Assembly: GCA_017860335.1 (NCBI GenBank)
Contig: JAFNAU010000055.1
Coordinates: 1-9,545, forward strand
Length of the DNA stretch: 9,545 bases
DNA from: Bacteroidota bacterium
GTDB lineage: Bacteria; Bacteroidota; Bacteroidia; Bacteroidales; Paludibacteraceae
Reading direction: 5' to 3'
The notes below the pieces were generated by a model. That model ran no database searches and was not told the origin of the DNA. It saw only the letters and a list, made by a program, of their open reading frames with translations. Both the position numbers and the translations under genes were made by a program. Shown here one piece after another: positions 1 to 7,290 of the stretch. How positions within the stretch are numbered: position 1 is the first letter of the stretch; each line of letters starts with the position of its first letter.

Positions 1-20
1 ACTGTCAATAATATATTGCA

Positions 21-1505
21 GTGAAAAAGATTATAACAATTATCTGTTTTATTGCATTATTCACACTGCCGATTGGTTCGATGAATATCCAAAAATCTGA
101 AATCCTGAATATGGATGATACCACGCACAGGGATTCAGTTCAGAGATTTTTACCCAAACAACCCTGGAGAGTTATTGCTCTTGAAAGCCTGTGCAATTTT
201 AGTGTATTTGGTTTTGATGCATTTATTTTGAATGCCGAATTCGCTAAAGTTAATATTGTTACAATCCGGACAAATTTAAACCAACTTCCGGTATGGGATA
301 CGGATGAATATTCAACTAACTTCTTCTGGCATCCCTACCATGGTTCTGTACTCCATAACAGTGCCCGTATGTATGGATACAACTTCTACGAAACTATTCC
401 ATTCAATTTTTTAGGCAGCCTTTCGTGGGAGTATTTGAATGAAAATGAGCCTCCTTCCGCTAATGATTTGATAACCACTACTATTGGAGGAGCTTCATTG
501 GGCGAAATTACTTATAGATTATCCGACTTGATTTTGGACAACCGTTCAATCGGTTTTGAAAGGGTAGGGAGAGAATTTATTGCAGGTTTGTTATCCCCTT
601 CACGACTTTTATCACGGCTTGTTTCGGGAAAAGCATGGACTTTTAGCCGTGAAAAAGGAAATCTCCTGCAAACAGAATTTGTTGATTTTGACTTTGACAC
701 CGGTGTTATTTATTTAAGAGAAAAATCCGGGCATAACGATCTTGGAGTGCTTGCCGCCGGACAGCTGGAGTATGGTGAAATCCTGAATAATACAATCATA
801 AAACCTTATGAATGGATGTTTTTGAAAGGACAGTTTGAATTATTGTCAGGTAAAATCAGAGCCAGTCAGATTTGCGGTATTGGCGCGTTGAGAGTTCACA
901 GTTTGCTTTCTGATAAAAATACAAGTTTGAGTGCTGGTTTGTTTCAGCATTTCGATTATTACAATCTGAAACTGAACCAGAATGATGGTTCGGTGCTCAC
1001 TCCGTTTTATTTATCAGAAGCTGCCGCTTTAGGGCCAGGCCTGATTTGGAACAGAAAGTATCCAAATGCAGAGATGAAAGCCAGATTATTTGCAAACGCC
1101 ATAGGTTTAGGCGTAAGTATATCCGATTATTTCTACTTTGATGATAAGGATTATAACATAGGCAGCGGTTTTGGATTCAAATTTTTCTATGATTTTATTC
1201 CTTTTCGAAAACTTACTCTCAGCCTCAATGCTGAGAATTACCAGATTTATACCTGGAAAGGGGCTGCAAAATCGTTATATTCGATGAAACTTACCAAGGC
1301 AGAAATTATGCAGTTGAATATTCAGGGAGATCAGAGTGATGCAAACCTGAACCTGATTGGATTGAAGATTAGCTATCAGTTAAGTCCGCGAACCAGTATT
1401 TCCTTGCAAGGCCGACAGTATCACCGGCATACACATTATGTTTTTTTTGATGAAATGGATTTTTCTTGCAGCGAACACAATATCAATATCAACTATTCAT
1501 TTTGA
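21..1505 (+). CDS. DUF3943 domain-containing exported protein, probable outer-membrane protein
   Basis: A 494-residue protein of unknown function. The GTG start gives the classic MKK plus hydrophobic segment of a Sec signal peptide (residues 1 to about 20). Only 20 bp precede it, so its promoter lies outside the window. Residues about 88-165 match my memory of DUF3943: a HPYHGS motif at 104-109, a SLSWEY stretch at 133-138, and a PSANDLITTTIGGASLGE segment at 145-162. The rest is rich in alternating aromatic and polar residues, and the chain ends in Asn-Tyr-Ser-Phe; a C-terminal Phe is common in outer-membrane beta-barrels. Location in the outer membrane is therefore an inference from composition and terminus, not proven. 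The gene is intact and converges with the CHAD gene, so neighbours give no hint of its role. Family call fairly sure; function unknown. Confidence 0.8.
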   Translation: MKKIITIICFIALFTLPIGSMNIQKSEILNMDDTTHRDSVQRFLPKQPWRVIALESLCNFSVFGFDAFILNAEFAKVNIVTIRTNLNQLPVWDTDEYSTNFFWHPYHGSVLHNSARMYGYNFYETIPFNFLGSLSWEYLNENEPPSANDLITTTIGGASLGEITYRLSDLILDNRSIGFERVGREFIAGLLSPSRLLSRLVSGKAWTFSREKGNLLQTEFVDFDFDTGVIYLREKSGHNDLGVLAAGQLEYGEILNNTIIKPYEWMFLKGQFELLSGKIRASQICGIGALRVHSLLSDKNTSLSAGLFQHFDYYNLKLNQNDGSVLTPFYLSEAAALGPGLIWNRKYPNAEMKARLFANAIGLGVSISDYFYFDDKDYNIGSGFGFKFFYDFIPFRKLTLSLNAENYQIYTWKGAAKSLYSMKLTKAEIMQLNIQGDQSDANLNLIGLKISYQLSPRTSISLQGRQYHRHTHYVFFDEMDFSCSEHNININYSF

Positions 1506-1601
1506 TTGTATGATAAAAAGCTTACAAGCTCATAACATCTGAAGCCTATTCACAATATGAAATTGCTCTAAAATACTTATATTGTAAAAAAGTGTTGGTA
1601 T
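1506..1601. other. Convergent intergenic spacer with weak hairpins
   Basis: This 96-bp AT-rich gap separates two converging genes. A 7-bp inverted repeat (ACAATAT at 1552-1558 with ATATTGT at 1579-1585) could form a long-looped hairpin. On the minus strand, AGC/GCT around 1517-1527 is followed by a short T run. Either could help end transcription, but both stems are short and AT-rich, and I see no convincing terminator. Confidence 0.3.
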
Positions 1602-2357
1602 TTATTCAGTAGTTATTTGCCTCGTTTGATTACAGAAGGTTAAAAGGCTGTCAATCTCCGCTGAAAAATTGCTGATCAGTTTATTTCGATAACTTTCAAA
1701 TTGAAAAACATCAATAGGGAAGTTCTTGTTTTTTCGGTTAAATTCACAGATACCTTTAATTAGCATACTATAATCCTGAATTTCCCCCAATTTATCCTGA
1801 AATTCTTTTAATTTGTCAAGAATGTCTTTATCAATACTGATTACAATCGAAAGATTTTCAATCATATAGCGAAATAGTTTGAATGACTTTCTGATTTTAT
1901 GTATTGCAGCGGCATCGTACACTTCTATTAAAGAAATATTTTGTATCAAATTGTCGTGCAGCAAAGCTATTTGTGATTTGATGTTATCAATATTTGTGTT
2001 ATGCTTCCTGTTAATTGTAGGGAAACGGATCTTTTTCTGTTTGATAAACATATAAAACTTGCTTACTGATTTATTCAATTTTTTATCAAGATGATCAAGG
2101 TATCTGCTTATTCCAGTCTCTTTTTCAGACGGTTGCAGTATGACAATCTGAATTTGCATATTTCGGATATTACCCATCAGCCGAAATGCTTTTTTGCTAT
2201 TCCTGATTTTTGTATCGACAATATCCATTGCCGACAATATGGAACGTACTTTGCAAATGATGATTCTCTTTTCATGAATCCCTTTTTCCGAAATATCTTT
2301 ATCGTGTTTTTGAAATTTCTTAACCAGCGAATAATATTTCTTTATAATCCTGTCCAT
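1602..2357 (-). CDS. CHAD domain-containing protein
   Basis: A 251-residue, very lysine-rich, probably all-helical cytoplasmic protein. Two half-repeats typical of CHAD (conserved histidine alpha-helical domain) are visible. The first has IHEKR at 27-31 (His28, Arg31) followed by MGNIRNMQIQ at 61-70. The second has IHKIRKSFKLFRY at 152-164 (His153, Arg156) followed by LGEIQDYSML at 190-199. CHAD domains are known to bind inorganic polyphosphate through these basic and His residues and often localise to polyphosphate granules. Here the domain stands alone: there is no fused CYTH domain and no polyphosphate kinase nearby. There is no signal peptide or membrane segment. It is divergent from the M28 peptidase gene. 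Codon use is AT-rich like its surroundings. Family assignment rests on the paired motifs; polyphosphate binding is inferred. Confidence 0.8.
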   Translation of the reverse strand: MDRIIKKYYSLVKKFQKHDKDISEKGIHEKRIIICKVRSILSAMDIVDTKIRNSKKAFRLMGNIRNMQIQIVILQPSEKETGISRYLDHLDKKLNKSVSKFYMFIKQKKIRFPTINRKHNTNIDNIKSQIALLHDNLIQNISLIEVYDAAAIHKIRKSFKLFRYMIENLSIVISIDKDILDKLKEFQDKLGEIQDYSMLIKGICEFNRKNKNFPIDVFQFESYRNKLISNFSAEIDSLLTFCNQTRQITTE

Positions 2358-2476
2358 TTAAGTCAGTTGTGTTGTTCGTATATGTACAAAACAAAGTTTT
2401 AATTCATATAGTTTGATTTTAACTTGATGGTGATAAAAGTATACAGATCAAATAAAAATATATTCTCACGTTTTAT

Positions 2477-2484
2477 TACCTTTG
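2477..2484 (+). promoter_or_regulatory. Candidate -7 box (TACCTTTG) for the M28 peptidase gene
   Basis: TACCTTTG matches the Bacteroidota -7 consensus TAnnTTTG and lies 35 nt upstream of the ATG at 2520. No TTTG-like -33 box is present at the usual 19-bp spacing, so the match is partial. If used, transcription would begin near 2489, which rules out the in-frame ATG at 2424 and supports the start at 2520. Confidence 0.4.
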
Positions 2485-2519
2485 TTAAATTTATTTTAAA
2501 AAAAGGTACTCAAATAAAT

Positions 2520-4037
2520 ATGAAAAGTAAGTTTAGGATTTTTTTATTACCGGTACTGATTGTTGTTCCCTTTGTTGTAAACGCTCAAAACAAAGTTACT
2601 GAAAAAATAATGCTGATGGGAAAAACTGATAATCGTACCATGCAGCATCTGGATATACTCAGCAACCGCATAGGGGCTCGTCCCATTGGATCTGACGCTT
2701 ATGAAAATGCTACATACTGGGTCGCTGCGCAACTCCGTAAATGGGGGCTTGATGTCGAAATTCAGGAAGTGGGTGAGCTGCCGGTTGGATTTAACCGGGG
2801 ACCCTGGTTTGGCCGGATGTACAGCGACGAGACAATGACACTTGATTTTGTGACTCCCTCGTACACTTCGGGTACAAAAGGATTACAGCGGGGCCATGTA
2901 CTTATCGAACCGAAATCGAAGAAGGAATTTGAACGGATGAAAGGTAAACTTAAAGGCGCATGGGTTCTTATTGAAGGGAAAAGCAATGGATTTCCAATCG
3001 ATTATTCAGCTCACGGAGATTCTGTCCGCGATTCGGTGAAAGTACATAATGAGCTAGCTGTAAATGATTCGTCTAAAAGAATGGAACCCGCGTTGTTCTA
3101 TCGTGAAATGGTCGAAGCCGGCATACTCGGTATCATTCAGTCGGCCCCTGTACCACTTGTGGCATTGTATGACCGCAAAAACCTGCATTCGATGTCATTT
3201 GAAAATTTACCCTCTGTTCCCGATATTAAACTCAATGAGAATCAGTATAAAGATATTCGTGAAAAAGTCGAACGGAGGGAGTATGTTGTTCTTGAATTCG
3301 ATATTCGCAACTATTTTAAGCCGGGTCCGGTGAAATATCACAATGTAATTGGTAAAATTAAAGGTACAAAATATCCCGGTGAATATGTAATGACAGGCTG
3401 TCATCTCGATTCGCACGATGCCGCGACCGGAGCTATTGACTGTGGTACAGGTGTTGCCCCCAATCTGGAAATGGCGCGGATGATAATGGCTGCAGGCGGT
3501 AACAGTCCTAAACGCACTATATTATTTTGTTTCTGGGCTGGTGAAGAATACGGTTTACTCGGTTCGAAATATTGGGTGGAACACAATAAGGACAAACTGC
3601 CGAAAATTTCCAATTATTTCAATCGCGATGGCGGACCAACTGCCGCTTCTGGTTTGGTTGTGCCCGAAAATATCTACGATGATGTGGTGAAATGCACCCA
3701 TGAGCTGGAAAACTACAATCCGCAGATACCATTTAAAGTTGAAAAAAGTACGGTTCCGCCTCAGCCGATTCCACTTAAAGCCTGGGGTACTGATCATGCT
3801 TTTTTCGCGATGAATGGGGTGCCAACAATCCCTTTCACAAATACAGATCCGTTGGGATATAATTTTAACTATCATGAGATATGGCATTCTACCAGAGATC
3901 GCTACGACATGAGTATTCCTGAATATATGGAATATACCACTGTCACACAGGCTGTCACCGTTTATAATATGGCTAATCTGGAACATTTATTGCGTCGGGA
4001 TGGAATATATCAGCCTCAGTTGCAAATTAAGAAATAA
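2520..4037 (+). CDS. Secreted M28 family zinc metallopeptidase (carboxypeptidase Q-like)
   Basis: A 505-residue exported peptidase. The ATG at 2520 opens directly into a Sec signal peptide (residues 1-22, hydrophobic core then Asn-Ala-Gln); an in-frame ATG at 2424 would bury it behind 32 extra residues. All five expected M28 metal or catalytic positions can be read: His295 in GCHLDS, Asp307 in AIDCGTG, catalytic Glu342 with Glu343 in GEEYGLLGS, Asp370 in NRDGG and His456 in WHSTRD. The catalytic half begins near residue 285. The insert at about 115-250 is where PA-like domains sit in this family. The layout resembles carboxypeptidase Q (plasma glutamate carboxypeptidase), which removes amino acids from short peptides in a di-zinc site. 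One oddity is Cys308, where relatives usually carry Asp or Asn beside the bridging Asp. It likely acts in the periplasm or outside. No operon partner. Confidence 0.9.
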   Translation: MKSKFRIFLLPVLIVVPFVVNAQNKVTEKIMLMGKTDNRTMQHLDILSNRIGARPIGSDAYENATYWVAAQLRKWGLDVEIQEVGELPVGFNRGPWFGRMYSDETMTLDFVTPSYTSGTKGLQRGHVLIEPKSKKEFERMKGKLKGAWVLIEGKSNGFPIDYSAHGDSVRDSVKVHNELAVNDSSKRMEPALFYREMVEAGILGIIQSAPVPLVALYDRKNLHSMSFENLPSVPDIKLNENQYKDIREKVERREYVVLEFDIRNYFKPGPVKYHNVIGKIKGTKYPGEYVMTGCHLDSHDAATGAIDCGTGVAPNLEMARMIMAAGGNSPKRTILFCFWAGEEYGLLGSKYWVEHNKDKLPKISNYFNRDGGPTAASGLVVPENIYDDVVKCTHELENYNPQIPFKVEKSTVPPQPIPLKAWGTDHAFFAMNGVPTIPFTNTDPLGYNFNYHEIWHSTRDRYDMSIPEYMEYTTVTQAVTVYNMANLEHLLRRDGIYQPQLQIKK

Positions 4038-4279
4038 TGATCATCTAAAATATACAGACATTATTATTGCGAATTTAGAATTTTATATTTCCTCTCCGCC
4101 AACTAGTGGATCGTCAGGCAAAGACGTTTTTCAATAGCTACACTCAGATATTTTTTTTCACTTTTTTCTCTAAGGCGGAAAGAGAGAGCGATATTTTTCA
4201 GATTGTTAAACCTTAGCAGGAAGTGTAAATATCAGAATTTACTTATTACCTTATTTATTTTAGCCCTTAATTTGCGTGA
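4038..4279. other. Convergent intergenic region with weak hairpins
   Basis: This 242-bp stretch lies between two converging genes and holds no credible gene. A 4-bp stem (CGTC 4112-4115 with GACG 4123-4126) followed by five T (4127-4131) is a weak terminator candidate for the peptidase gene. TCTCT 4167-4171 can pair with AGAGA 4181-4185 across a 9-nt loop, and GTAAAT 4225-4230 with ATTTAC 4237-4242 across a 6-nt loop. Neither is followed by a clean T run on either strand. CCGCC at 4096-4100 and GGCGG at 4174-4178 are complementary but 73 nt apart. Confidence 0.35.
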
Positions 4280-4840
4280 TCAATACATACGTTTCTGTAG
4301 TTCGCTTGCTGTAATAAGTTTCCCGAGTCTTGCAATACGTGTAGCTTCCTGTTTGGCAAACATGACCCAGCGTATTACCGTTTTCCGATACGATGGCGGA
4401 GTTTGATTGCTAAAATAATCCCAGGCGTCAACATTCTCTCTGAACTTTTTTTCGTATTCGGGTGTAAGCCTAGGTTCTTCATTCTCGTAACTGTATATTC
4501 CTGAATTTTCAATTTTCCTTCTGTTATATATTTCCAGTCCTGACCGGTGCATCAGACCGAATTTTATCATATTTTCAGCCTTTTCGATATTGACTTTACT
4601 CCAGTTGCTCGTTGCTTTCCGGGGTGTGAAACGAATGCAATAACTTTCTGCATCTACAGTTTTGCGAATTCCGTCAATCCATCCGAAGCAGATAGCCTGA
4701 TCGACCGATTCGCTCCAGGTCATGGAAGGTTTACCCGTACCGACCTTGTAATATCCGACGATTAATTCCTTCTCGCTGGCATGATGTTCCTCCAACCATT
4801 GCCTGAACCGATATTGATCGGAAAAAAATACTGGTTTCAT
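4280..4840 (-). CDS. YdeI/OmpD-associated family protein
   Basis: A 186-residue soluble protein of the YdeI/OmpD-associated family, at about the usual family length. Diagnostic stretches are WLEEHHASEKELIVGYYK (15-32), SMTWSESVDQAICFGWIDG (39-57), RFTPRKATSNWSK (70-82) and the C-terminal YRKTVIRWVMFAKQEATR (151-168). The family name comes from association with the OmpD porin and resistance phenotypes in enterobacteria; the biochemical activity is unclear to me and no catalytic residue can be assigned. No signal peptide or membrane span is visible. Its ATG lies 3 nt after the stop of the upstream methyltransferase gene, so the two are almost certainly co-transcribed and probably translationally coupled. 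The pairing may reflect only gene packing. Confidence 0.85.
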   Translation of the reverse strand: MKPVFFSDQYRFRQWLEEHHASEKELIVGYYKVGTGKPSMTWSESVDQAICFGWIDGIRKTVDAESYCIRFTPRKATSNWSKVNIEKAENMIKFGLMHRSGLEIYNRRKIENSGIYSYENEEPRLTPEYEKKFRENVDAWDYFSNQTPPSYRKTVIRWVMFAKQEATRIARLGKLITASELQKRMY

Positions 4841-4843
4841 TAC

Positions 4844-6022
4844 TTATTTTAATTTTGAACAATTTATCAGAACTTTTTTTCCATCGGACATGGTTGTAGC
4901 AAACAGGTAGATTTCGCCGCCTTCCGACAGATTTGCTCGCTGACGCAACTCGCTGACAGACAACGGAAAGTTGCGAACCGATATATTTACTTTTGTCAGT
5001 TGTTTCTTCAAATCACGCAGCGTTTGTTTATTGAATTCACTGGTTTTTTCAACCCTGAATTTTCGTCCCGGGAAATGTTCGATGTACTGATCTGAGGTGT
5101 ACAGGTGACTATTGACGTGCAGTTTATCAACCTGAAATCTGTCGCAAATAAGACTGAAAGCACCACTTTTCATAATGGCGGCGTTTGGTTCATACAAATA
5201 CTGTTTCAATTCCGGTGTGTATTGTACGTTTTCAGCATCGCGGTCATCGGGACAGAAATCAAACTGTTCAGTTGAAGAGTTTTTAATATAATTCACTGTT
5301 TTGATAACAGGTGGATTACTGTTTTGAGTATCGAGTAATACCACCAGTTCCCGGCATTCATTGTCAACAGCCACAATATGCACTTCGCGGATGTGTTTCA
5401 ACGACTGGAGCAAGGCAGTCAGGTCGAGCATGGGTGAGAGTTTGATCATCACCTGTTTCGCATGGCTAAATAATGCATCCTGCAACGTGGTTACATCGGG
5501 TTGGCAGTCGGAGAGGAGCACAGCTTTCATTCCGCCCCGAAATCTTCGTGCCGGATCGAGATAAATCCAGTCAGCCTGCCACGGTTGGAGTAGAAAATGC
5601 TCCGCGGTATCGTTCATAATATGTAAGTTGTTACGTCCCAGTGCCGGGAAATTGTGTCTGGCAAGCGTGCATAGTTCTTCGTTTTGTTCTACATAGCACA
5701 GCTCATCGAATTTCATGGAAAAGAAGAACGAATCAACGCCGAAGCCACCTGTCAGGTCAATCAAAAGTTTTCCTTCGCAAATGTTTGACTTGTGTTTGGC
5801 CGTAATCTCCGATGAAGATTGTTCGAGCGAAAGTTTTTGGGGGTATAGCAGGTCATCGCAGTTATAAAAAGAAGGAATTTTCTGTTTCACCTTTTGTCTG
5901 CCGTAAATCTGGCGTACTGCCAACGGCATATCAACCTGTGAATATCTTGCTCCCTGCAATAATAGCTTGTTTACATCATCCTCACGATGTTCTTCAATGA
6001 ATTTTTGTGTTGCTTCGTTCAT
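4844..6022 (-). CDS. Class I SAM-dependent methyltransferase with C-terminal THUMP-like domain
   Basis: A 392-residue protein. The SAM-binding motif I is LLIDLTGGFGVDS (86-98), followed by an acidic end of strand 2 (Glu112 in YVEQNEE) and the motif IV region WIYLDPARR (152-160). An N-terminal helical segment holds DMPLAVRQIYGRQKVKQKIP (31-50) and SLEQSSSEITAKHKS (65-79), which I recognise from this mostly Bacteroidota family. The last 75 residues (VEKTSEF... to SEGGEIYLF) fit the THUMP-like domain, suggesting an RNA substrate, perhaps tRNA or rRNA; the modified base is unknown. An in-frame GTG at 6028 exists, but I chose the ATG at 6022 because it is the stronger codon and homologues begin MNE. 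A promoter-like -7 box at 6040-6047 would give a very short leader. First gene of a two-gene unit with the YdeI-like gene. Confidence 0.85.
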   Translation of the reverse strand: MNEATQKFIEEHREDDVNKLLLQGARYSQVDMPLAVRQIYGRQKVKQKIPSFYNCDDLLYPQKLSLEQSSSEITAKHKSNICEGKLLIDLTGGFGVDSFFFSMKFDELCYVEQNEELCTLARHNFPALGRNNLHIMNDTAEHFLLQPWQADWIYLDPARRFRGGMKAVLLSDCQPDVTTLQDALFSHAKQVMIKLSPMLDLTALLQSLKHIREVHIVAVDNECRELVVLLDTQNSNPPVIKTVNYIKNSSTEQFDFCPDDRDAENVQYTPELKQYLYEPNAAIMKSGAFSLICDRFQVDKLHVNSHLYTSDQYIEHFPGRKFRVEKTSEFNKQTLRDLKKQLTKVNISVRNFPLSVSELRQRANLSEGGEIYLFATTMSDGKKVLINCSKLK

Positions 6023-6039
6023 GTTCACGGAATAAAAAT

Positions 6040-6070
6040 CAAAATTAATGAAAAACTCACTGTATTCAAT
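6040..6070 (-). promoter_or_regulatory. Candidate promoter for the methyltransferase-YdeI unit
   Basis: Read on the minus strand, TAATTTTG (6047-6040) matches TAnnTTTG, and ATTG (6070-6067) lies exactly 19 bp upstream, a 3-of-4 match to the -33 TTTG. Transcription would start near 6035, leaving about a dozen nucleotides before the ATG at 6022. The spacing is good, but the AT-rich context makes chance matches possible. Confidence 0.5.
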
Positions 6071-6087
6071 ATTTTTGAAAAATATAA

Positions 6088-6118
6088 TTTGGTAAACCGG
6101 ATTTATTCTCTACTTTTG
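6088..6118 (+). promoter_or_regulatory. Promoter for the B12-riboswitch / DUF4465 transcript
   Basis: TTTG at 6088-6091 and TACTTTTG at 6111-6118 are separated by exactly 19 bp, a full match to the Bacteroidota housekeeping consensus (TTTG, 19 bp, TAnnTTTG). Predicted initiation near 6123 falls just ahead of the first paired nucleotides of the riboswitch, which supports both calls. Confidence 0.8.
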
Positions 6119-6122
6119 CAGC

Positions 6123-6294
6123 ACGAATTGGTGCCGGTAATTTATTCAAATTTTCCGGTAAAAGGGAATCCGGTCAAAATCCGGAACAGTACCCGCTGCT
6201 GTGAACTCTATCAAACGTACTGAACACACTTATGCCACTGATAAAAGATCGGGAAGGCGTTCAGATACGGGAGTAAGTCAGAAGACCTGCCAAT
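6123..6294 (+). ncRNA. Cobalamin (B12) riboswitch aptamer
   Basis: The conserved core of the cobalamin riboswitch class is present in order: GGTGCC at 6130-6135, AAAGGGAATCCGG at 6161-6173 with its hairpin partner TCCGG at 6180-6184, ACCCGCTGCTGTGA at 6191-6204, GCCACTG at 6234-6240, and the 3' B12-box-like AGTCAGAAGACCTGCC at 6276-6291. The closing stem P1 pairs ATTGG 6127-6131 with CCAAT 6290-6294, fixing the limits. The element binds a cobalamin (probably adenosylcobalamin) in nascent mRNA and usually represses downstream B12 uptake or synthesis genes when the cofactor is plentiful. It sits on the same strand as, and upstream of, the DUF4465 lipoprotein gene. Core loop GGTCAAAATCC has C where GGTGAAAATCC is commoner. 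The class is certain; ligand form is inferred. Confidence 0.93.
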
Positions 6295-6461
6295 GAAAAA
6301 AAATTGTTTTTGCTTTCGGGAATATAAGGCAAAAAGAATCTGCACTGCAATAAATGTTTGTACAAATTCTTTATTATCAGCACGTCGTTGGTTTCCTTAA
6401 ATGCATTTACAATTTTGTGAATTAGTAATATCTATTCATAAACTATTAATATTCAAAAAAA
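6295..6461 (+). promoter_or_regulatory. Leader / expression platform between riboswitch and DUF4465 gene
   Basis: This 167-nt AT-rich untranslated stretch contains no gene. A hairpin pairs TTTTTGC near 6306-6312 with GCAAAAA near 6329-6335, but there is no T run after it, so it is not a standard intrinsic terminator. The start codon is preceded by an A-rich run (eight A before ATG), typical of Bacteroidota translation starts without Shine-Dalgarno. How ligand binding is passed to the gene cannot be read from the sequence; control of translation or RNA stability seems more likely than classic attenuation. Confidence 0.5.
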
Positions 6462-7232
6462 ATGAAGAAACTAAACTTACTTTTATTCATCACGTTAACC
6501 GCCTTGTTTTTAGTGTCTTGCGAAAAGAAAGAAGACAGGATTACTGTTCTGATTGATTTTGAAGATGTACAACTTACTGACAGCATTTACAACGGCTCTG
6601 ACCTTTCGGGTACCAAAACTGTAGAAACAACCGAGTGGGGAAATATAACCAATTATTACAAAAATATTAAAGCAGGCGTAACACAGCTTGTAAATATCTA
6701 CACGTCTGAATATTTTTCGTGGAAAGGTTTTGCTGTTTCGGCAAAAAGGGATGTGAAAACCAACAGTTACGAAAATCAGTACAGTACCATAGCCGGAACG
6801 GGTGCAGCAGCATCCAAACAGTTTGGAGTTATATTTGAAAGCGGAAAAATTATTTTTCCCGAACTACTAAATACTAATGTGAAAAGCCTGATGCTAACCA
6901 ATACCACTTGGGCTTATAAAGCCATTACAGAAGGTTCGGGGTTGGCACGTAAATTTGCGGCCGGAGATTACTTTAAGGTGATAATCGAAGGATATACAGG
7001 AAATCAGGTTTCTGCAAAACAGGAATTTTATCTGGCTGACTTTCGGGATGGTAAATCACTGGTGGTCAAAGATTGGACAAAAGTAAATCTGGTAGAATTT
7101 AATTCGATCGATTATCTCGTGTTCACCTTCGACTCATCTGATAAGAACAATTTTGGCATACTTACCCCAACCTATGTGTGTGTTGATAATTTCGAATTAG
7201 AACTAAGTGAGCTTTGCGATTGTGATAATTGA
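6462..7232 (+). CDS. DUF4465 lipoprotein, B12-riboswitch controlled, probable surface corrinoid-binding protein
   Basis: A 256-residue lipoprotein. Residues 1-19 are a signal peptide ending in the lipobox LVSC, so Cys20 is lipidated. The following EKKED is lysine then acidic, as in Bacteroidota surface lipoprotein export signals. The mature part matches DUF4465: WKGFAVSAKRD (87-97), NQYSTIAGTGAA (105-116), LTNTTWAYKAI (145-155), GDYFKVIIEGY (168-178), FYLADFRDGK (189-198), DWTKVNL (204-210) and a Tyr-Val-Cys-Val-Asp-Asn end (238-243). From family knowledge, DUF4465 proteins occur in B12-regulated loci of gut Bacteroidota, and I recall, without certainty, that the surface B12-binding protein BtuH is of this type. 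Cobalamin capture at the cell surface is therefore inferred from riboswitch plus family. The gene stands alone between riboswitch and terminator; no btuB-like receptor or BtuG-like propeller is present. Cys240, Cys252 and Cys254 are notable. Confidence 0.88.
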   Translation: MKKLNLLLFITLTALFLVSCEKKEDRITVLIDFEDVQLTDSIYNGSDLSGTKTVETTEWGNITNYYKNIKAGVTQLVNIYTSEYFSWKGFAVSAKRDVKTNSYENQYSTIAGTGAAASKQFGVIFESGKIIFPELLNTNVKSLMLTNTTWAYKAITEGSGLARKFAAGDYFKVIIEGYTGNQVSAKQEFYLADFRDGKSLVVKDWTKVNLVEFNSIDYLVFTFDSSDKNNFGILTPTYVCVDNFELELSELCDCDN

Positions 7233-7290
7233 TTTTTAGTGAGTTCAGGCTTTCCTGTCTGCCATAATAGTGGTCGGAACTTACACAGAG

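Noticed and set aside
2376..2400. Minus-strand promoter for the CHAD gene
   Set aside because: TAAAACTTTG-like sequence has the wrong internal spacing for TAnnTTTG and no -33 partner.
2091..2402. Plus-strand open frame of 103 codons antisense to the CHAD gene
   Set aside because: It lies almost wholly over the well-supported CHAD gene, has no domain and an odd composition; a shadow frame.
2424..2519. Upstream ATG extending the M28 peptidase by 32 residues
   Set aside because: It would bury the signal peptide, and a candidate -7 box lies inside the extension.
3555..3986. Minus-strand open frame of 143 codons inside the M28 gene
   Set aside because: It is antisense to the part of the peptidase carrying catalytic residues and has no recognisable motif.
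5987..6223. Plus-strand open frame of 78 codons
   Set aside because: It runs through the methyltransferase start region, the promoter and into the conserved cobalamin riboswitch, which explains the sequence better; the product looks like no protein.
6305..6335. Hairpin after the riboswitch as an attenuator terminator
   Set aside because: The stem is AT-rich, the loop is long, and no T run follows it.
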